Notes: generated by a model from the letters alone, not told the origin. Positions 44,161 to 56,074 are shown, counted from the first letter of the stretch. The stretch is DNA of 64,000 nt from Saccharibacillus kuerlensis DSM 22868 (GCF_000378145.1 NZ_KB899283.1:1-64000); one strand, 5' to 3'. A program made the numbers and translations.

Positions 44161-44562
44161 TCTGTCACCTCCCAAAGACTTTGCAGAGCAAAGTCACAAA
44201 TTATCAAGAAAATCCTATTCGTTACAGAAACGTTGTGGCTGCGGGAGAAATTCGTTCCGGTCGCGTGTTGAAATTGAGAAAAGGGATTAAATTCAAATAG
44301 AATTTTCTCAATTTCAAAGGCGAACACTATCGTTCCTTCACTGAATTTCTCCCTCCGCCTCCTCGCTTCATTCAGAATTATACTTTCTCGACACGTGAGA
44401 CTTTGCGGAGCAAAGCCACTTCGTAAGCGTAAATCCGTATCCTACTTTGTATAAGAAAGTCTTCTGAACCCTTGTAGGCAGCACCGTATTTTCCTCATGG
44501 AAAACCGCAGCACTGCTTACTTCAAGTTCGCAAACCTTCTATAGAAAATATGCATCCGGCAC
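44161..44562. other. 402-bp palindrome-rich insertion between atpA and atpG
   Basis: No gene is seen. Two near-identical 21-nt repeats (44177-44197 and 44399-44419, 19 of 21 the same), each a hairpin GACTTTGC / GCAAAG.C, enclose nested inverted repeats: 44244-44254 with 44343-44353 (11 bp perfect), and 44271-44283 with 44304-44316 (13 bp perfect). Another small hairpin lies near 44491-44507. Intergenic gaps in the rest of this operon are 18-109 bp or overlaps. It looks like a MITE-type or REP-like element fixed in the operon. Confidence 0.75.
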
Positions 44563-46092
<1,530 letters not shown>

Positions 46093-46095
46093 TCA

Positions 46096-46641
46096 CTATG
46101 CTTTCTGTTCAAACGACTTTTCGAGACGAGCCAGCTTGCCTGCCAGACTGCCATCGTAAAGTGTATTGCCGATCACAACTTTTGCTCCACCGAGCAAACT
46201 TTTGTCGATCACATTGCGGATGGTAATCCGTTTGCCTGTCAGTACGCCGAAGCGTTCAGCGGCCGCGGTTTTCTCCTGTTCGGTCATTGGAAACGCCGTA
46301 TATACGTCAGCGTCAGCCAGACCAAGCGCCTCATTTGAGATCAGCTCGTAACTTTTGCTCAATTCGCCGAAAAGCTCTGCCCGTCCCCGTTCAATCAACA
46401 ATTCGATCGTGCGGATGACCGGAATGGAAATTCGCCCTTCAAATCCGGCCTGCAAAGCGTTCTTTTTGTTCTCCACAGATACGCTTGGCGAAGAAATGAA
46501 TCGACTCAAATCCGCATTCGCCGCAAATACTTCCGTTATGGCGCGCAGCTCGGCCTGGGTTTCGGTAACCTTCCCTTGTGAAAAGGTTACTTCAAACAGT
46601 GCACGCGCATAACGCTTTGCGACCCGGCTATCGCGGCTCAT
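46096..46641 (-). CDS. atpH: ATP synthase delta subunit
   Basis: A 181-residue stator protein joining F1 to subunit b. The N-terminal VAKRYARALFEV and the C-terminal IGNTLYDGSLAGKLARLEKSF motifs are typical of OSCP/delta. Its start overlaps the atpF stop (ATGA). Confidence 0.95.
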   Translation of the reverse strand: MSRDSRVAKRYARALFEVTFSQGKVTETQAELRAITEVFAANADLSRFISSPSVSVENKKNALQAGFEGRISIPVIRTIELLIERGRAELFGELSKSYELISNEALGLADADVYTAFPMTEQEKTAAAERFGVLTGKRITIRNVIDKSLLGGAKVVIGNTLYDGSLAGKLARLEKSFEQKA

Positions 46642-47123
46642 GATTTGCTGCCTACGTCTTTCAGGTACTGATCCACCAGGCCTTCATTCGATTTCTCATC
46701 GATTTCTTTTTCAAGAAGCTTGGAAGCGATCTGTACGGATACGCGTCCCACTTCGCCGCGGAGCGCAGCCACCGCTTTGTTCTTCTCGCTTTCGATATCC
46801 CGAAGAGCTTCGTCTTTGATCCGCAGCGATTCTTCTTTTGCCTGTTCGAGCATCATGTCGGCTTGAGCACTGCTTGTTTGTCTGGACGTTTCGATGATGC
46901 CTTGAGCTTCCAGACGCGCCTGTTCGAGCGCTTTACGCTGCTCTTCGACGTAATCACTTGCCGCTTTTTTGCTGTTCGCAGCTTCAGCCAGCTGGTTCAT
47001 GACCAGTTCGCGGCGCTGCTCCATGATGGAGAAGAGCTTGTTGAACGCATACTTCTGCAGCAGGAAATAGAGCAGAATGAACGAAATGATCGTAATCAAT
47101 ATATTTTCCCAATAGATGTGCAC
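46638..47123 (-). CDS. atpF: ATP synthase b subunit
   Basis: A 161-residue stator stalk with one N-terminal membrane helix (about residues 6-24) and a long charged coiled coil. Start ATG has GGAGCGA upstream. It overlaps atpH by four bases. Confidence 0.95.
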   Translation of the reverse strand: MHIYWENILITIISFILLYFLLQKYAFNKLFSIMEQRRELVMNQLAEAANSKKAASDYVEEQRKALEQARLEAQGIIETSRQTSSAQADMMLEQAKEESLRIKDEALRDIESEKNKAVAALRGEVGRVSVQIASKLLEKEIDEKSNEGLVDQYLKDVGSKS

Positions 47124-47232
47124 CGATTATCGCTCCTTTCCATTGAAAACGTGTACTTACACAAATGCATGTATACTAACAAAACGAAGGCGCGGATGGC
47201 AAAGCCCTCCCCGCCAAACAGTCGTATGAATA

Positions 47233-47496
<264 letters not shown>

Positions 47497-47556
47497 CTAT
47501 ACGAATCATCCGACTGTCCTATTTAAGACAGACGTTTTTTTCGGAATGAACTGCAA

Positions 47557-48324
47557 TTAATCATGAGCTTCCTCGTGCGTCGTTGCCTGCGAAATGTACA
47601 CCATTGTTAAAATAGTGAAAATAAATGCCTGCAGCGCGCCGATAAAGATACTGAAGCCCTGCCAAGCGGCCATGAACGGAATACCGAAGAATCCAAGCTT
47701 CAGGATAACGGTAATCAGCACTTCCCCCGCGAAAATGTTGGCGAACAAACGAATGGCCAGAGCGATCGGCTTCGACAGGTTCTCCACGATATTCAATGGA
47801 AGGAAGATCCAGAACGGTTGTACATAATGCTTCAGATAGTGCTTTCTATTCAAGCGCAATCCAAGATAATTCACCAGAATGAACACGACGATTGCAAGCC
47901 CCGCAGTAATGGAAATATCCGCTGTTGGAGACTTCCACCAGAGCACATGGGCATGTTGACCGGCTTCAAGCCCGACAGTTGCCTGAATCGGCTGACCAAA
48001 GACTGTATAATTGGCCGGAAGATCCGTAATCAGGTTAAATGGAAGCCCAAGCAGGTTGGCAACGAAGATGAAGAGAATCAGCGTCAGGCCGAGCGATATG
48101 TAAGCCTTACCCTTCTTCAAGTCCATGGTGCTTGCAATAAGGTTCTGAACGAATTCGACGACCCATTCCATGAAGTTTTGAATTCTGGACGGATTTTCGA
48201 CGGATAAGTTCCGAATACTCAGCTTTACAAGTGCGAATGTGATCACGCAGGTGACGAGAAGCATAATGATCGCCGAGAGGTCAAGATTGAACCCGCCGAG
48301 ATTGATAACGGGAGCGTCATGCAT
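47557..48324 (-). CDS. atpB: ATP synthase a subunit
   Basis: A 255-residue membrane subunit forming the proton half-channels. The essential Arg lies in ALAIRLFANIFAGE; C-terminal helix includes FIGALQAFIFTILTMVYI. Five to six membrane helices. Start has GGAGGGA. Confidence 0.97.
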   Translation of the reverse strand: MHDAPVINLGGFNLDLSAIIMLLVTCVITFALVKLSIRNLSVENPSRIQNFMEWVVEFVQNLIASTMDLKKGKAYISLGLTLILFIFVANLLGLPFNLITDLPANYTVFGQPIQATVGLEAGQHAHVLWWKSPTADISITAGLAIVVFILVNYLGLRLNRKHYLKHYVQPFWIFLPLNIVENLSKPIALAIRLFANIFAGEVLITVILKLGFFGIPFMAAWQGFSIFIGALQAFIFTILTMVYISQATTHEEAHD

Positions 48325-48354
48325 AGTTGTCCCTCCTTTCCGAAGTGATACGGG

Positions 48355-48732
48355 TCAATGGTTGTTTCTGATGCTTACCACAATACTGACAGGAATGGTA
48401 AGCAGCTGCGGAATCATGAGCCCGACAACCGCTGATACCAGCGAGACCTGATCGAATCTTGCGGCTACTGCCACGACCAGTACGCTTATGCAAAGACGGG
48501 TAAGAAACCCGAAATTGTATCGTTTGCCTTCCGGATTCATAGCCAACATTCCCAGCTCTTGAACTTTGGAAGAAAGGAAGCGAACATTGAACCCACCCGC
48601 TACAACGCCTAGAACCAGTCCAGAGAATACCGGACGATAATCAGGGAAAAGAGCCCAGCCGAAAATTAAAACGGACAACAGAAGCAGTATGATCCTGGAT
48701 GCCGTATTTACAATAGGAGTTAAATCATTCAC
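48355..48732 (-). CDS. atpI: ATP synthase subunit I (AtpI)
   Basis: A 125-residue protein with four hydrophobic helices, first gene of the operon. AtpI proteins assist c-ring assembly and possibly Mg or Ca handling. Assignment rests on position and hydropathy plus the YRPVFSGLVLGVVAGGFNV region. Start ATG has GGAGGGG upstream. Confidence 0.88.
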   Translation of the reverse strand: MNDLTPIVNTASRIILLLLSVLIFGWALFPDYRPVFSGLVLGVVAGGFNVRFLSSKVQELGMLAMNPEGKRYNFGFLTRLCISVLVVAVAARFDQVSLVSAVVGLMIPQLLTIPVSIVVSIRNNH

Positions 48733-48787
48733 ATTACCCCTCCAGAAAAAATAAGTTAAAATGAGGCATCCTGACTGAGTCTGTTTT

Positions 48788-48817
48788 ATTTTACTGAACA
48801 GCTAGAGTCTCTGTCAA
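48788..48817 (-). promoter_or_regulatory. SigA-type promoter of the atp operon
   Basis: TTGACA (48812-48817), 18 bases, TAAAAT (48788-48793) on the minus strand. It lies 55 bp before atpI and gives a leader of about 50 nt. Confidence 0.8.
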
Positions 48818-49019
48818 TCGACCAATCCCTGCCTTTTATGGAATCAATCAATCGTTTCCGCCGAATCTCATTCGCTCTGAAATCCCGCTCCGAACCCTGT
48901 ACAAAGCACAGTCAGTATGCTCACATTTCGAATGCAGCATTTTTCAATAGCAGATGCCGCACTTCTCTATGAAAGCGTATCAACCGTACAGCTATACTGT
49001 ATACTGTTTACCTAGTCAA

Positions 49020-50192
49020 TCACAATGCAACTTCTGGATCAATTGTGTCCATTGTGTGAAATTCTTCAGGACGTTCGCTTTTGAAGCCGAAACTGTGAAG
49101 AATCGCATTGACAATACGCTGGGACGCTTGGCCGTCTCCGTAAGGATTGGCAGCCCGGCTCATGGATTCGTACAAAGTCTCGTCGCTGAGCAGCGCCCGG
49201 GTCCGTGCATATACCGTCTCTTCTTCCGTTCCCACTAGTTCCAGGGTGCCGGCTTCGATGCCTTCTGGACGTTCCGTCGTATCACGCAGAACAAGAACAG
49301 GCACGCCGAACGACGGCGCCTCTTCTTGCAGGCCTCCGGAATCGGTCAGGATCAAATGCGTATGCGGATAGAAATTGTGCAGGTCTACGACGTCGAGCGG
49401 ATCGATCAGCGAAATACGAGGATGACCGCCGAGGATTTCATGAGCAGGCTCTTTGACAGCAGGACTCGGATGCACAGGATACACGATTGCCACGTCTTCG
49501 AACTCGTCGGCAATCCGTTTTACCGCCCGGAAAATATTGCGATGCGGCTCGCCCTGCGACTCGCGACGATGTGCAGTCATCAGAATTAGCCTTTTTCCTT
49601 TGGCCCAATCGAGCATCGGGTGAGTGTAATCGGGCTGTACGGTATATTGAAACACATCCGTGACCGTATTGCCTGTGACATAAACGCTTGACTTCGACTT
49701 ATTTTCCTTAGCCAGGTTCCCTCCCGACCAAGAGGTCGGAGCGAAATGGAGATCCGCGATAACGCCCGTCAGCTGACGGTTCATCTCTTCCGGATAAGGC
49801 GACAGCTTGTTCCACGTCCGAAGTCCCGCTTCCACATGACCGACTTTAATCTGCAGCATGAACGCCGCATAGCTCGCCAAGAATGTCGTCAGCGTATCTC
49901 CGTGCACCAGTACAATATCCGGCTTTGCTTCGCGAAGCACAGGCTCCAGACCTTGAAGGACTCGAATCGAAATTTCGTTCAGCGTCTGACGATCCTTCAT
50001 TACGTCCAGATCATAGTCAGGAGTAATCTTGAATACTTCCAGTACCTGATCAAGCATCTGACGGTGCTGGGCCGTGACGCACACGATCGATTCAATCTCT
50101 TCCGGATGCTTCTCCAGTTCAAGAATCAGTGGAGCCATTTTGATCGCTTCCGGGCGTACGCCGAAGATTGTCATCACTTTAATTTTTTTCAT
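49020..50192 (-). CDS. mnaA: UDP-N-acetylglucosamine 2-epimerase (non-hydrolysing)
   Basis: A 390-residue cytoplasmic enzyme interconverting UDP-GlcNAc and UDP-ManNAc, the donor for TagA-type linkage and pyruvylated wall polymers. Motifs: FGVRPEAIKMAPL, VHGDTLTTF, HVEAGLRT, TDSGGLQEEA. It stands between upp and atpI, the usual Paenibacillaceae position. With tagO, tagA and csaB it completes the first steps of the SLH-ligand pathway. Confidence 0.95.
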   Translation of the reverse strand: MKKIKVMTIFGVRPEAIKMAPLILELEKHPEEIESIVCVTAQHRQMLDQVLEVFKITPDYDLDVMKDRQTLNEISIRVLQGLEPVLREAKPDIVLVHGDTLTTFLASYAAFMLQIKVGHVEAGLRTWNKLSPYPEEMNRQLTGVIADLHFAPTSWSGGNLAKENKSKSSVYVTGNTVTDVFQYTVQPDYTHPMLDWAKGKRLILMTAHRRESQGEPHRNIFRAVKRIADEFEDVAIVYPVHPSPAVKEPAHEILGGHPRISLIDPLDVVDLHNFYPHTHLILTDSGGLQEEAPSFGVPVLVLRDTTERPEGIEAGTLELVGTEEETVYARTRALLSDETLYESMSRAANPYGDGQASQRIVNAILHSFGFKSERPEEFHTMDTIDPEVAL

Positions 50193-50331
50193 CGGTTGAT
50201 TTTCTCACCTTTCCGCTCGCGATCCGACTCATCGAAGAAACCGGATCGCTTGTTCCTTCATTATAATAGCTTCCTTATAAAGCGCTTTTTCAACCTTTTT
50301 ATCCAACCGTATCTGCATACTTTCCGAATTC

Positions 50332-50961
50332 TTACTTGGTTCCGTACAGACGGTCTCCGGCATCGCCAAGTCCCGGTACGATATAACCGTGATCATCGAG
50401 TCTCTCATCGAGTGCCGCTACATAGATGTCCACGTCAGGATGCGCATCTTGTACCGCTTTCACGCCTTCCGGCGCGGCAATCAGATTCATCATCTTGATC
50501 TGGGTGCATCCGCGTTTCTTCAGCACGTCGATCGCCGCAATGGCAGAACCCCCTGTTGCCAGCATCGGATCGATAACGATCAACTCGCGCTCTTGTACAT
50601 CTGTTGGCAGCTTCACGTAATACTCGACCGGCTGGAGTGTGTTCGGATCGCGGAACAGTCCGACATGCCCTACCTTGGCCGCTGGCAGAAGCTTCAATAC
50701 ACCGTCGAGCATACCAAGTCCCGCACGCAGAATCGGAACCAGACCGAGCATACGGCCTGAAATGACCTTGCCTTCGGTTTGTGTAACCGGCGTCTCTACC
50801 GGAATGGATTCGAGCGGCACTTCGCGCGTAATTTCATAAGCCATCAATGTCGCTACTTCGTCGACAAGCTCTCTGAAGTCCTTGGTATTCGTGTTCACGT
50901 CTCGGATAAAAGTCAGTTTGTGCTGGATCAGCGGATGATCGCAGATCACCAGTTTACTCAT
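50332..50961 (-). CDS. upp: Uracil phosphoribosyltransferase
   Basis: A 209-residue pyrimidine salvage enzyme making UMP from uracil and PRPP. The PRPP loop [11 protein letters not shown] and the uracil-binding C-terminal [11 protein letters not shown] are intact. I chose ATG 50961 ([16 protein letters not shown]) with GGAGGG upstream. Confidence 0.97.
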   Translation of the reverse strand: MSKLVICDHPLIQHKLTFIRDVNTNTKDFRELVDEVATLMAYEITREVPLESIPVETPVTQTEGKVISGRMLGLVPILRAGLGMLDGVLKLLPAAKVGHVGLFRDPNTLQPVEYYVKLPTDVQERELIVIDPMLATGGSAIAAIDVLKKRGCTQIKMMNLIAAPEGVKAVQDAHPDVDIYVAALDERLDDHGYIVPGLGDAGDRLYGTK

Positions 50962-51093
50962 AATGTTCGTCCCTCCGTACAATGTTCGGCACCTTTTAAC
51001 AGCGTCCGTTTTTTCGAAAATTCGTCTCGAATTCCTTATGAGATGCGTTCCTGCAAGCATGTAATATCCTGCAGCGCACCGTAAATCTTGTTC

Positions 51094-51102
51094 ATTATAG
51101 CA
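51094..51102 (-). promoter_or_regulatory. Extended -10 promoter of upp
   Basis: Minus strand reads TGCTATAAT, an extended -10 element (TATAAT at 51094-51099). No good -35 is seen, which extended -10 sites tolerate. Confidence 0.65.
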
Positions 51103-51191
51103 TTACGAAGCCCTCTGTGCATCAGCCTTGAAAAGTCCGTTACAAAAACGTGTTCCTTTATTTGTACAAGCCTCCTTCCTTCTTTTTCGCG

Positions 51192-51224
51192 CAAAAAAAA
51201 TCCCCAACCGAAATGCCGGTTGGG
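51192..51224 (-). terminator. Terminator of the sugar ABC operon
   Basis: On the minus strand CCCAACCG pairs with CGGTTGGG around a short loop (GCATTT), followed by eight T. It lies 138 bp after the substrate-binding protein stop. Confidence 0.9.
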
Positions 51225-51361
51225 AGCCATGCAAAGGTCCTGCACAATAGCGCTGTAGTCCTTAATTTCAGTTGTTGCAATTACGTCTTCCGCCCCTGCT
51301 TACTTGGCAGCTTTTCGCTTCCTTGTCGGCTTTCTATCTGTCCGTTTCGGCAAAGCGCTTG

Positions 51362-52633
51362 TCAGCGTACTTTCAAATTGTCGTAAGAAGTCTGAAGGTT
51401 TTTCAGCATTTCATCCCGGGTATCGCGTCCCGCGATATACGACTGCATCAGATTGGCGTAATCCTGCGGCGTGCCGATCGGCAGCTGCTGGAAGTACCAG
51501 TTGAGCACTTTACCCTCTTCGATATATTGGGTTAGATCAGCGCCCAGCTTCCCAATTCCCTCAGGGTCTCCCTGGATATTGTTGAACGCCGGAATGAACT
51601 GAAATTTTGTCGTCAGGAACTCCTGACCTTCCGGCGAAGTCGCCATCCATTCCAGCAGTTCCTTCGCTTCTTTCTTGACCGGCGAATTCTTGTTGATGAC
51701 CCAGTAGGTTGGCACTCCGACGAACAGCTTATCGTTAGCTTCCGGATCTTCGCTGATCGGCATCGGCATCATTCCTACATTGAGATCGGGATTGATTCCG
51801 TCAAGCGTCGGCTGTACCCAGTTGCCCTGCTGCGTCATGGCCGCCTGGCCGTTCGCAAACGTAGACATTTGCGTATTATAATCGGTTGTCAGCGGGTTGG
51901 CATTGCCGTATTTAAGTGTCAGGTCGAGTAGATCCAGCCAACCGGCAAAGATTTCGTTGCTTCTGATATCGGCATTGCTGTCGTCCAGCGACTTCAGAAA
52001 AGCTTCCGGATCATCCTGGCGGGCAAACGGTACGTTGACGTTGTGGTTGCCAAGCACCCACCATTCCGCATAAGCGTTGACGAACGGCGTATAGCCGGCT
52101 TCCTCGATCTTCTGAGCCGCCTGCTCCAACTCACTCAGTGTTTTCGGAATCTCCGTAATGCCGGCTTCCTTAAAAATGTCCTTGTTGTACAGGAAGCCAT
52201 AACCTTCGTAGTTCAGCGGAAAACCATACAGCTTCCCGTTCGCACTCATGGGATCTTTTGCGACCTGATCCATATTTTGCACCCAAGGCTGATCCGACAA
52301 GTCCTCCAGATATTCAAGCCACAGATCACGCTCCTGGAAGCCGCCAATCGTGAAGATGTCAGGCTGTGCGCCAGCGGAGAAGCGTGACTTCAGCGAGGCC
52401 GCGTAATCCGTCCCTCCGCCAACCGATTGAATATTCAGCGTAACGCCAGGGTGTGACTCTTCGTAGACCTGCTTCATTTCCGCAAGCTGATTGGAGATCT
52501 CGACTTTACCCTGATAAATATTGATGACCTTTTCTCCGGCTCCGCCCGTGCTGCCTCCTTGGCTGCAGCCGGACAATGCGGCCGCGGCGGTCAGGAGCAG
52601 AGCAGGCAGAAGCATTAGTTTTCTCTTCAGCAT
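51362..52633 (-). CDS. Sugar ABC transporter substrate-binding lipoprotein
   Basis: A 423-residue extracellular lipoprotein of the MalE/family 1 type. The signal ends in the lipobox LSGC (Cys about 23). The body shows YEESHPGVTLNI, GFLYNKDIFKEAGI and AAMTQQGNWV patterns typical for oligosaccharide binders. It is the last of three genes with two permeases; no ATPase is encoded, so a shared MsmX-type ATPase is inferred. The sugar is unknown. Confidence 0.9.
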   Translation of the reverse strand: MLKRKLMLLPALLLTAAAALSGCSQGGSTGGAGEKVINIYQGKVEISNQLAEMKQVYEESHPGVTLNIQSVGGGTDYAASLKSRFSAGAQPDIFTIGGFQERDLWLEYLEDLSDQPWVQNMDQVAKDPMSANGKLYGFPLNYEGYGFLYNKDIFKEAGITEIPKTLSELEQAAQKIEEAGYTPFVNAYAEWWVLGNHNVNVPFARQDDPEAFLKSLDDSNADIRSNEIFAGWLDLLDLTLKYGNANPLTTDYNTQMSTFANGQAAMTQQGNWVQPTLDGINPDLNVGMMPMPISEDPEANDKLFVGVPTYWVINKNSPVKKEAKELLEWMATSPEGQEFLTTKFQFIPAFNNIQGDPEGIGKLGADLTQYIEEGKVLNWYFQQLPIGTPQDYANLMQSYIAGRDTRDEMLKNLQTSYDNLKVR

Positions 52634-52646
52634 GGTTTTTCCTCCT

Positions 52647-53483
52647 TTACCCTTTCACGGCGCCGGCCGCGATGCCCGACACGATATATTTTTGCATGGC
52701 CAGGAAGAAAATGATGACCGGAGCGATTCCGAGTACAAGTGCCGGAAGCGCCAGGTCCCACTGCTTCGTATACTGACCGAACAGCATGAACGTGGCGATC
52801 GGAATCGTTCGCAGATTTTCGCTCGTCAAGATTAGGGAAGGCAGCAGATAATCGTTCCAAATCCACAGCGTATTCAGAATGATGATCGTCACGTACATCG
52901 GGCGAAGCATCGGATAGACAATTCGGAAAAAGACGCCGTATGTGCCTGCTCCGTCCACCTGCGCCGCCTGCTCAATCTCCAGCGGAATGGATTTAATGTT
53001 GCCATGGAACAGAAAGACCGACAGCGGAGCACCGAAGCCCAGGTAGCAGAGGATAAGCCCCCAGAGGCTGTCACTGAGTCCTACGCGGCTCGTTACGTCC
53101 ATCAACGGCAGCATGATCGACTGGAAAGGAATGACCATGGCAGCCACAAACAGACCGAATAGAACGCGATTGAATACCGTATTGTGGCGTACCATCTGAT
53201 AAGCGGCCATCGAGCTGAATAGAACAAGCAGCAGGTTGCTGGCAATCGTAACGATCAGCGAATTTCTGAGCGCGGACGGAAAGTCGATCGCTTCCCAACC
53301 GGCTTTGTAGTTGGCCCATTGAAGCGTGCTCGGCAGAGCTGCGGCATCAGACAGAATTTCTCCGAACGTCTTCAAGGAATTTGACAGCAGGAAATAGAAA
53401 GGGACCAAGAACAACAGGCCGATTAGAATGAGCAGGATTTCGATGACCAGCGTTCGTACACGATATCTCGAATCTTGTTCCAT
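52647..53483 (-). CDS. Carbohydrate ABC transporter permease (MalG type)
   Basis: A 278-residue protein with six membrane helices; the EAA loop reads EIEQAAQVDGAGTYGVFFRIVYPML and would dock the ATPase. Its start overlaps the stop of the other permease (TAATG). Confidence 0.92.
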   Translation of the reverse strand: MEQDSRYRVRTLVIEILLILIGLLFLVPFYFLLSNSLKTFGEILSDAAALPSTLQWANYKAGWEAIDFPSALRNSLIVTIASNLLLVLFSSMAAYQMVRHNTVFNRVLFGLFVAAMVIPFQSIMLPLMDVTSRVGLSDSLWGLILCYLGFGAPLSVFLFHGNIKSIPLEIEQAAQVDGAGTYGVFFRIVYPMLRPMYVTIIILNTLWIWNDYLLPSLILTSENLRTIPIATFMLFGQYTKQWDLALPALVLGIAPVIIFFLAMQKYIVSGIAAGAVKG

Positions 53484-54364
53484 TAAGCTTCAACCTCCCG
53501 GTTCTTGGTAGCACGGACCTGAAGGGCCGTAATGATCGCAACGATGGCGAAGAAGATGACAGCTTTGGCCGTACCGAGGCCCAGACGGCTGTTCGTGAAT
53601 GCTTCCCGGTAAATATCGAGCGCTACGGAACGAGTCGCGTTGAACGGCCCGCCGTTAGTCAGCGCCAAATTCAGATCAAACATTTTGAACGACCACGACA
53701 GCGTCAGGAACAGGCAGACGGTCACTGCTGGCATGACGAGCGGAATGATGATTTTCCATAACACCTGTCCCGGCTTGGCACCGTCGATCGACGCCGACTC
53801 AAGGACGTCCTTGGAGACGTTGCCGAGCGAGGCTATGTAGATAACCATCAGGTAGCCGGCATACTGCCAGACGAATACAATGACAATTCCCCAGAAAGCG
53901 GTCGATTCATTGCCCAGCCAAGGCAGATTGAAGAAAGAAATACCTGTTGCTTGGCCGATTGCAGCGAAGCCGCGTACGAAAATGAACTGCCAGATAAATC
54001 CGAGCAGCAGGCCTCCGATCATGTTGGGCATGAAGAAGACAGTCCGCAGTACATTCTTGCTCTTAAGCGGCTTCATGAGAAAGTAAGCAAGGAAAAAGCC
54101 CAGCAGGTTTGTCAAAATAACCGCTACAATGGTGAAGCGCACGGTAAACCAAAACGCATTTCGGAAATCCGGGTCGGCGGTAAAGATGTGAGCATAATTG
54201 CGCAGACCGACAAACTCAAGGTCGCGCGATACGCCGTTCCAATTTGTCATCGAATAGTAAATCCCGAGCAGAAACGGAATCATGACGATCAGAACGAAGA
54301 AGATCGTCGTGGGACCTACGAAAACGAGCTGCTGCGTCCACTGCGAAAGTTTTTTACGGCTCAA
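53483..54364 (-). CDS. Carbohydrate ABC transporter permease (MalF type)
   Basis: A 293-residue inner-membrane permease with about six helices and the EAA loop VLESASIDGAKPGQVLWKII. I chose the TTG at 54364 because GAGAGG lies seven bases upstream and it gives the normal length and basic N-terminus (SRKKLSQWTQQ). The longer open frame to 54556 reads unlike protein. First gene of the three-gene operon. Confidence 0.88.
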   Translation of the reverse strand: MSRKKLSQWTQQLVFVGPTTIFFVLIVMIPFLLGIYYSMTNWNGVSRDLEFVGLRNYAHIFTADPDFRNAFWFTVRFTIVAVILTNLLGFFLAYFLMKPLKSKNVLRTVFFMPNMIGGLLLGFIWQFIFVRGFAAIGQATGISFFNLPWLGNESTAFWGIVIVFVWQYAGYLMVIYIASLGNVSKDVLESASIDGAKPGQVLWKIIIPLVMPAVTVCLFLTLSWSFKMFDLNLALTNGGPFNATRSVALDIYREAFTNSRLGLGTAKAVIFFAIVAIITALQVRATKNREVEA

Positions 54365-54826
54365 TCCGAATCCTCTCCTCTGTAAAAAGTGTAAAAATCG
54401 ATGCCTTTGGCTGCGGAACGCGTCTTGGACTGCGGATCGGACAACCGGCATTCCGCTGCGGTCGGAGAATTCGTTCGTAAGCGTTGGCTGAAGCCTATGC
54501 GCAAATTCGCGGGCTCTTCCGAGGGCGCCTGGATCGGAAGGATTCACGAGCTGCACACATGCCTAAATTGCGGCATACACTCAAACCAAAAATCGAAAAG
54601 TTCGAGCATAAGCAATAAAGCGATTGCAAAACGTATTCTTTATATACCCTTTTTTGGCTGGTATCTTTCATCTCTTAATATTTTCCATAAATTTAAAAAT
54701 ATATACTTCAATACTCCAGTGGTCTGTAGGTGTCTGCCGCTCGCTGTTCATCAGAAAAGGAGCACACGCCAAAAAGCCCGGCTCCACGAGGAACCGGGCT
54801 TTCGCACTTTTATTAAGAAGATACGC
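54365..54826. other. Intergenic region upstream of the ABC operon
   Basis: No gene is seen. It holds the glyA terminator (54772-54803) and an A/T-rich stretch (54601-54720) where the ABC promoter probably lies. A partial catabolite-type site, TTGCAATCGCTTTATTGC (54612-54629), also forms a GCAAT/ATTGC dyad. No single promoter could be fixed. Confidence 0.6.
54772..54803 (-). terminator. Terminator after glyA
   Basis: AAAGCCCGGTTCC / GGAGCCGGGCTTTTT on the minus strand with a four-base loop. It ends the ywlG-glyA unit. Confidence 0.92.
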
Positions 54827-56074
54827 TTAGTATTTCATGTCTGCATACAGCGGGAAGCGGTCGGTCAATTCCTTAACATCCGCGCGTGCTTTAGCCAATA
54901 CGTTCTCGTCCTTCGACGCCTTCAGTACGGAAGCAATAATCCGTCCGATCGACTTCATTGCATCCTGATCCATGCCGCGCGAAGTCGCTGCAGGCGTGCC
55001 GATCCGGATACCGCTTGTAATGAACGGACTTGCCGTATCGAACGGAATCGCATTTTTGTTGACCGTAATGCCGACGGAATCGAGTACATGCTCGGCTTCC
55101 TTGCCGGTGATGCCTACACCGCGCGTATCGATCAGCATCAGGTGGTTATCCGTTCCGCCAGATACAATTTCGATGCCTTCGCCGATCAGCGTCTCAGCCA
55201 ATACTTTGGCATTATCGACAACGTTCTGCGCGTATACTTTGAACGACGGATCGAGCGCTTCGCCCAACGCAACGGCTTTCGATGCGATCACATGCATAAG
55301 CGGTCCGCCTTGAATGCCTGGGAACATCGCTTTGTCGATTGCCTGCGCCCAAGGCTTCTGGCACAGAATCATACCGCCGCGAGGTCCGCGCAGCGTCTTA
55401 TGTGTTGTTGTGGTAACGAAGTGAGCATGCGGAACCGGGGACGGATGAACGCCGGCTGCTACAAGACCCGCGATATGCGCCATATCGACCATGAACAGTG
55501 CGCCGATATCATGAGCGATCGAAGCCATTGCTTCGAAATCGATTGTACGCGGATATGCGCTGGCTCCTGCCACGATCATACGAGGACGATGCTTGAACGC
55601 CGTCTTGCGCACTTCGTCGTAGTCGATGCGGAAGTTGTCTTCACGCACACCGTAAGCTACAAAATTATAGAGAATACCGGAAGCATTAACAGGGCTGCCA
55701 TGTGTAAGGTGTCCGCCGTGCGCCAGGTTCATACCCAGTACCGTGTCGCCCGCTTTGAGCGTTGCCAGATACACACCCATATTGGCTTGAGCGCCGGAGT
55801 GCGGCTGTACGTTGGCATGTTCTGCGCCGAACAATTCTTTAGCACGGTCGCGTGCCAGATCTTCTACCACGTCGACGTGCTCGCAGCCGCCGTAGTAGCG
55901 CTTGCCTGGATAACCTTCGGCATATTTATTGGTCAGAACAGAACCCATTGCTTCCATAACCGCTTCGCTGACAATATTCTCGGAAGCAATCAGTTCAATA
56001 TTGGCTTTTTGACGGTCCAGTTCCAATCCCATTGCTTTCAGTACGGCCGGATCGCTTTTTCTCAAGTGCTCCAT
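54827..56074 (-). CDS. glyA: Serine hydroxymethyltransferase
   Basis: A 415-residue PLP enzyme interconverting serine and glycine with transfer of a one-carbon unit to tetrahydrofolate. The PLP lysine is in [26 protein letters not shown] and [14 protein letters not shown] are typical. Start 56074 has GGAGG upstream. It is the second gene after ywlG and is therefore placed under the ZTP riboswitch, which senses folate/purine one-carbon stress. Confidence 0.97.
   Translation of the reverse strand: MEHLRKSDPAVLKAMGLELDRQKANIELIASENIVSEAVMEAMGSVLTNKYAEGYPGKRYYGGCEHVDVVEDLARDRAKELFGAEHANVQPHSGAQANMGVYLATLKAGDTVLGMNLAHGGHLTHGSPVNASGILYNFVAYGVREDNFRIDYDEVRKTAFKHRPRMIVAGASAYPRTIDFEAMASIAHDIGALFMVDMAHIAGLVAAGVHPSPVPHAHFVTTTTHKTLRGPRGGMILCQKPWAQAIDKAMFPGIQGGPLMHVIASKAVALGEALDPSFKVYAQNVVDNAKVLAETLIGEGIEIVSGGTDNHLMLIDTRGVGITGKEAEHVLDSVGITVNKNAIPFDTASPFITSGIRIGTPAATSRGMDQDAMKSIGRIIASVLKASKDENVLAKARADVKELTDRFPLYADMKY

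Larger units (their letters stand above)
50962..51361. other. Intergenic region upstream of upp
   Basis: No gene is seen. It contains the upp leader and promoter, and the terminator of the ABC-importer operon (51192-51224). No known riboswitch could be recognised in the 130-nt leader. Confidence 0.75.
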
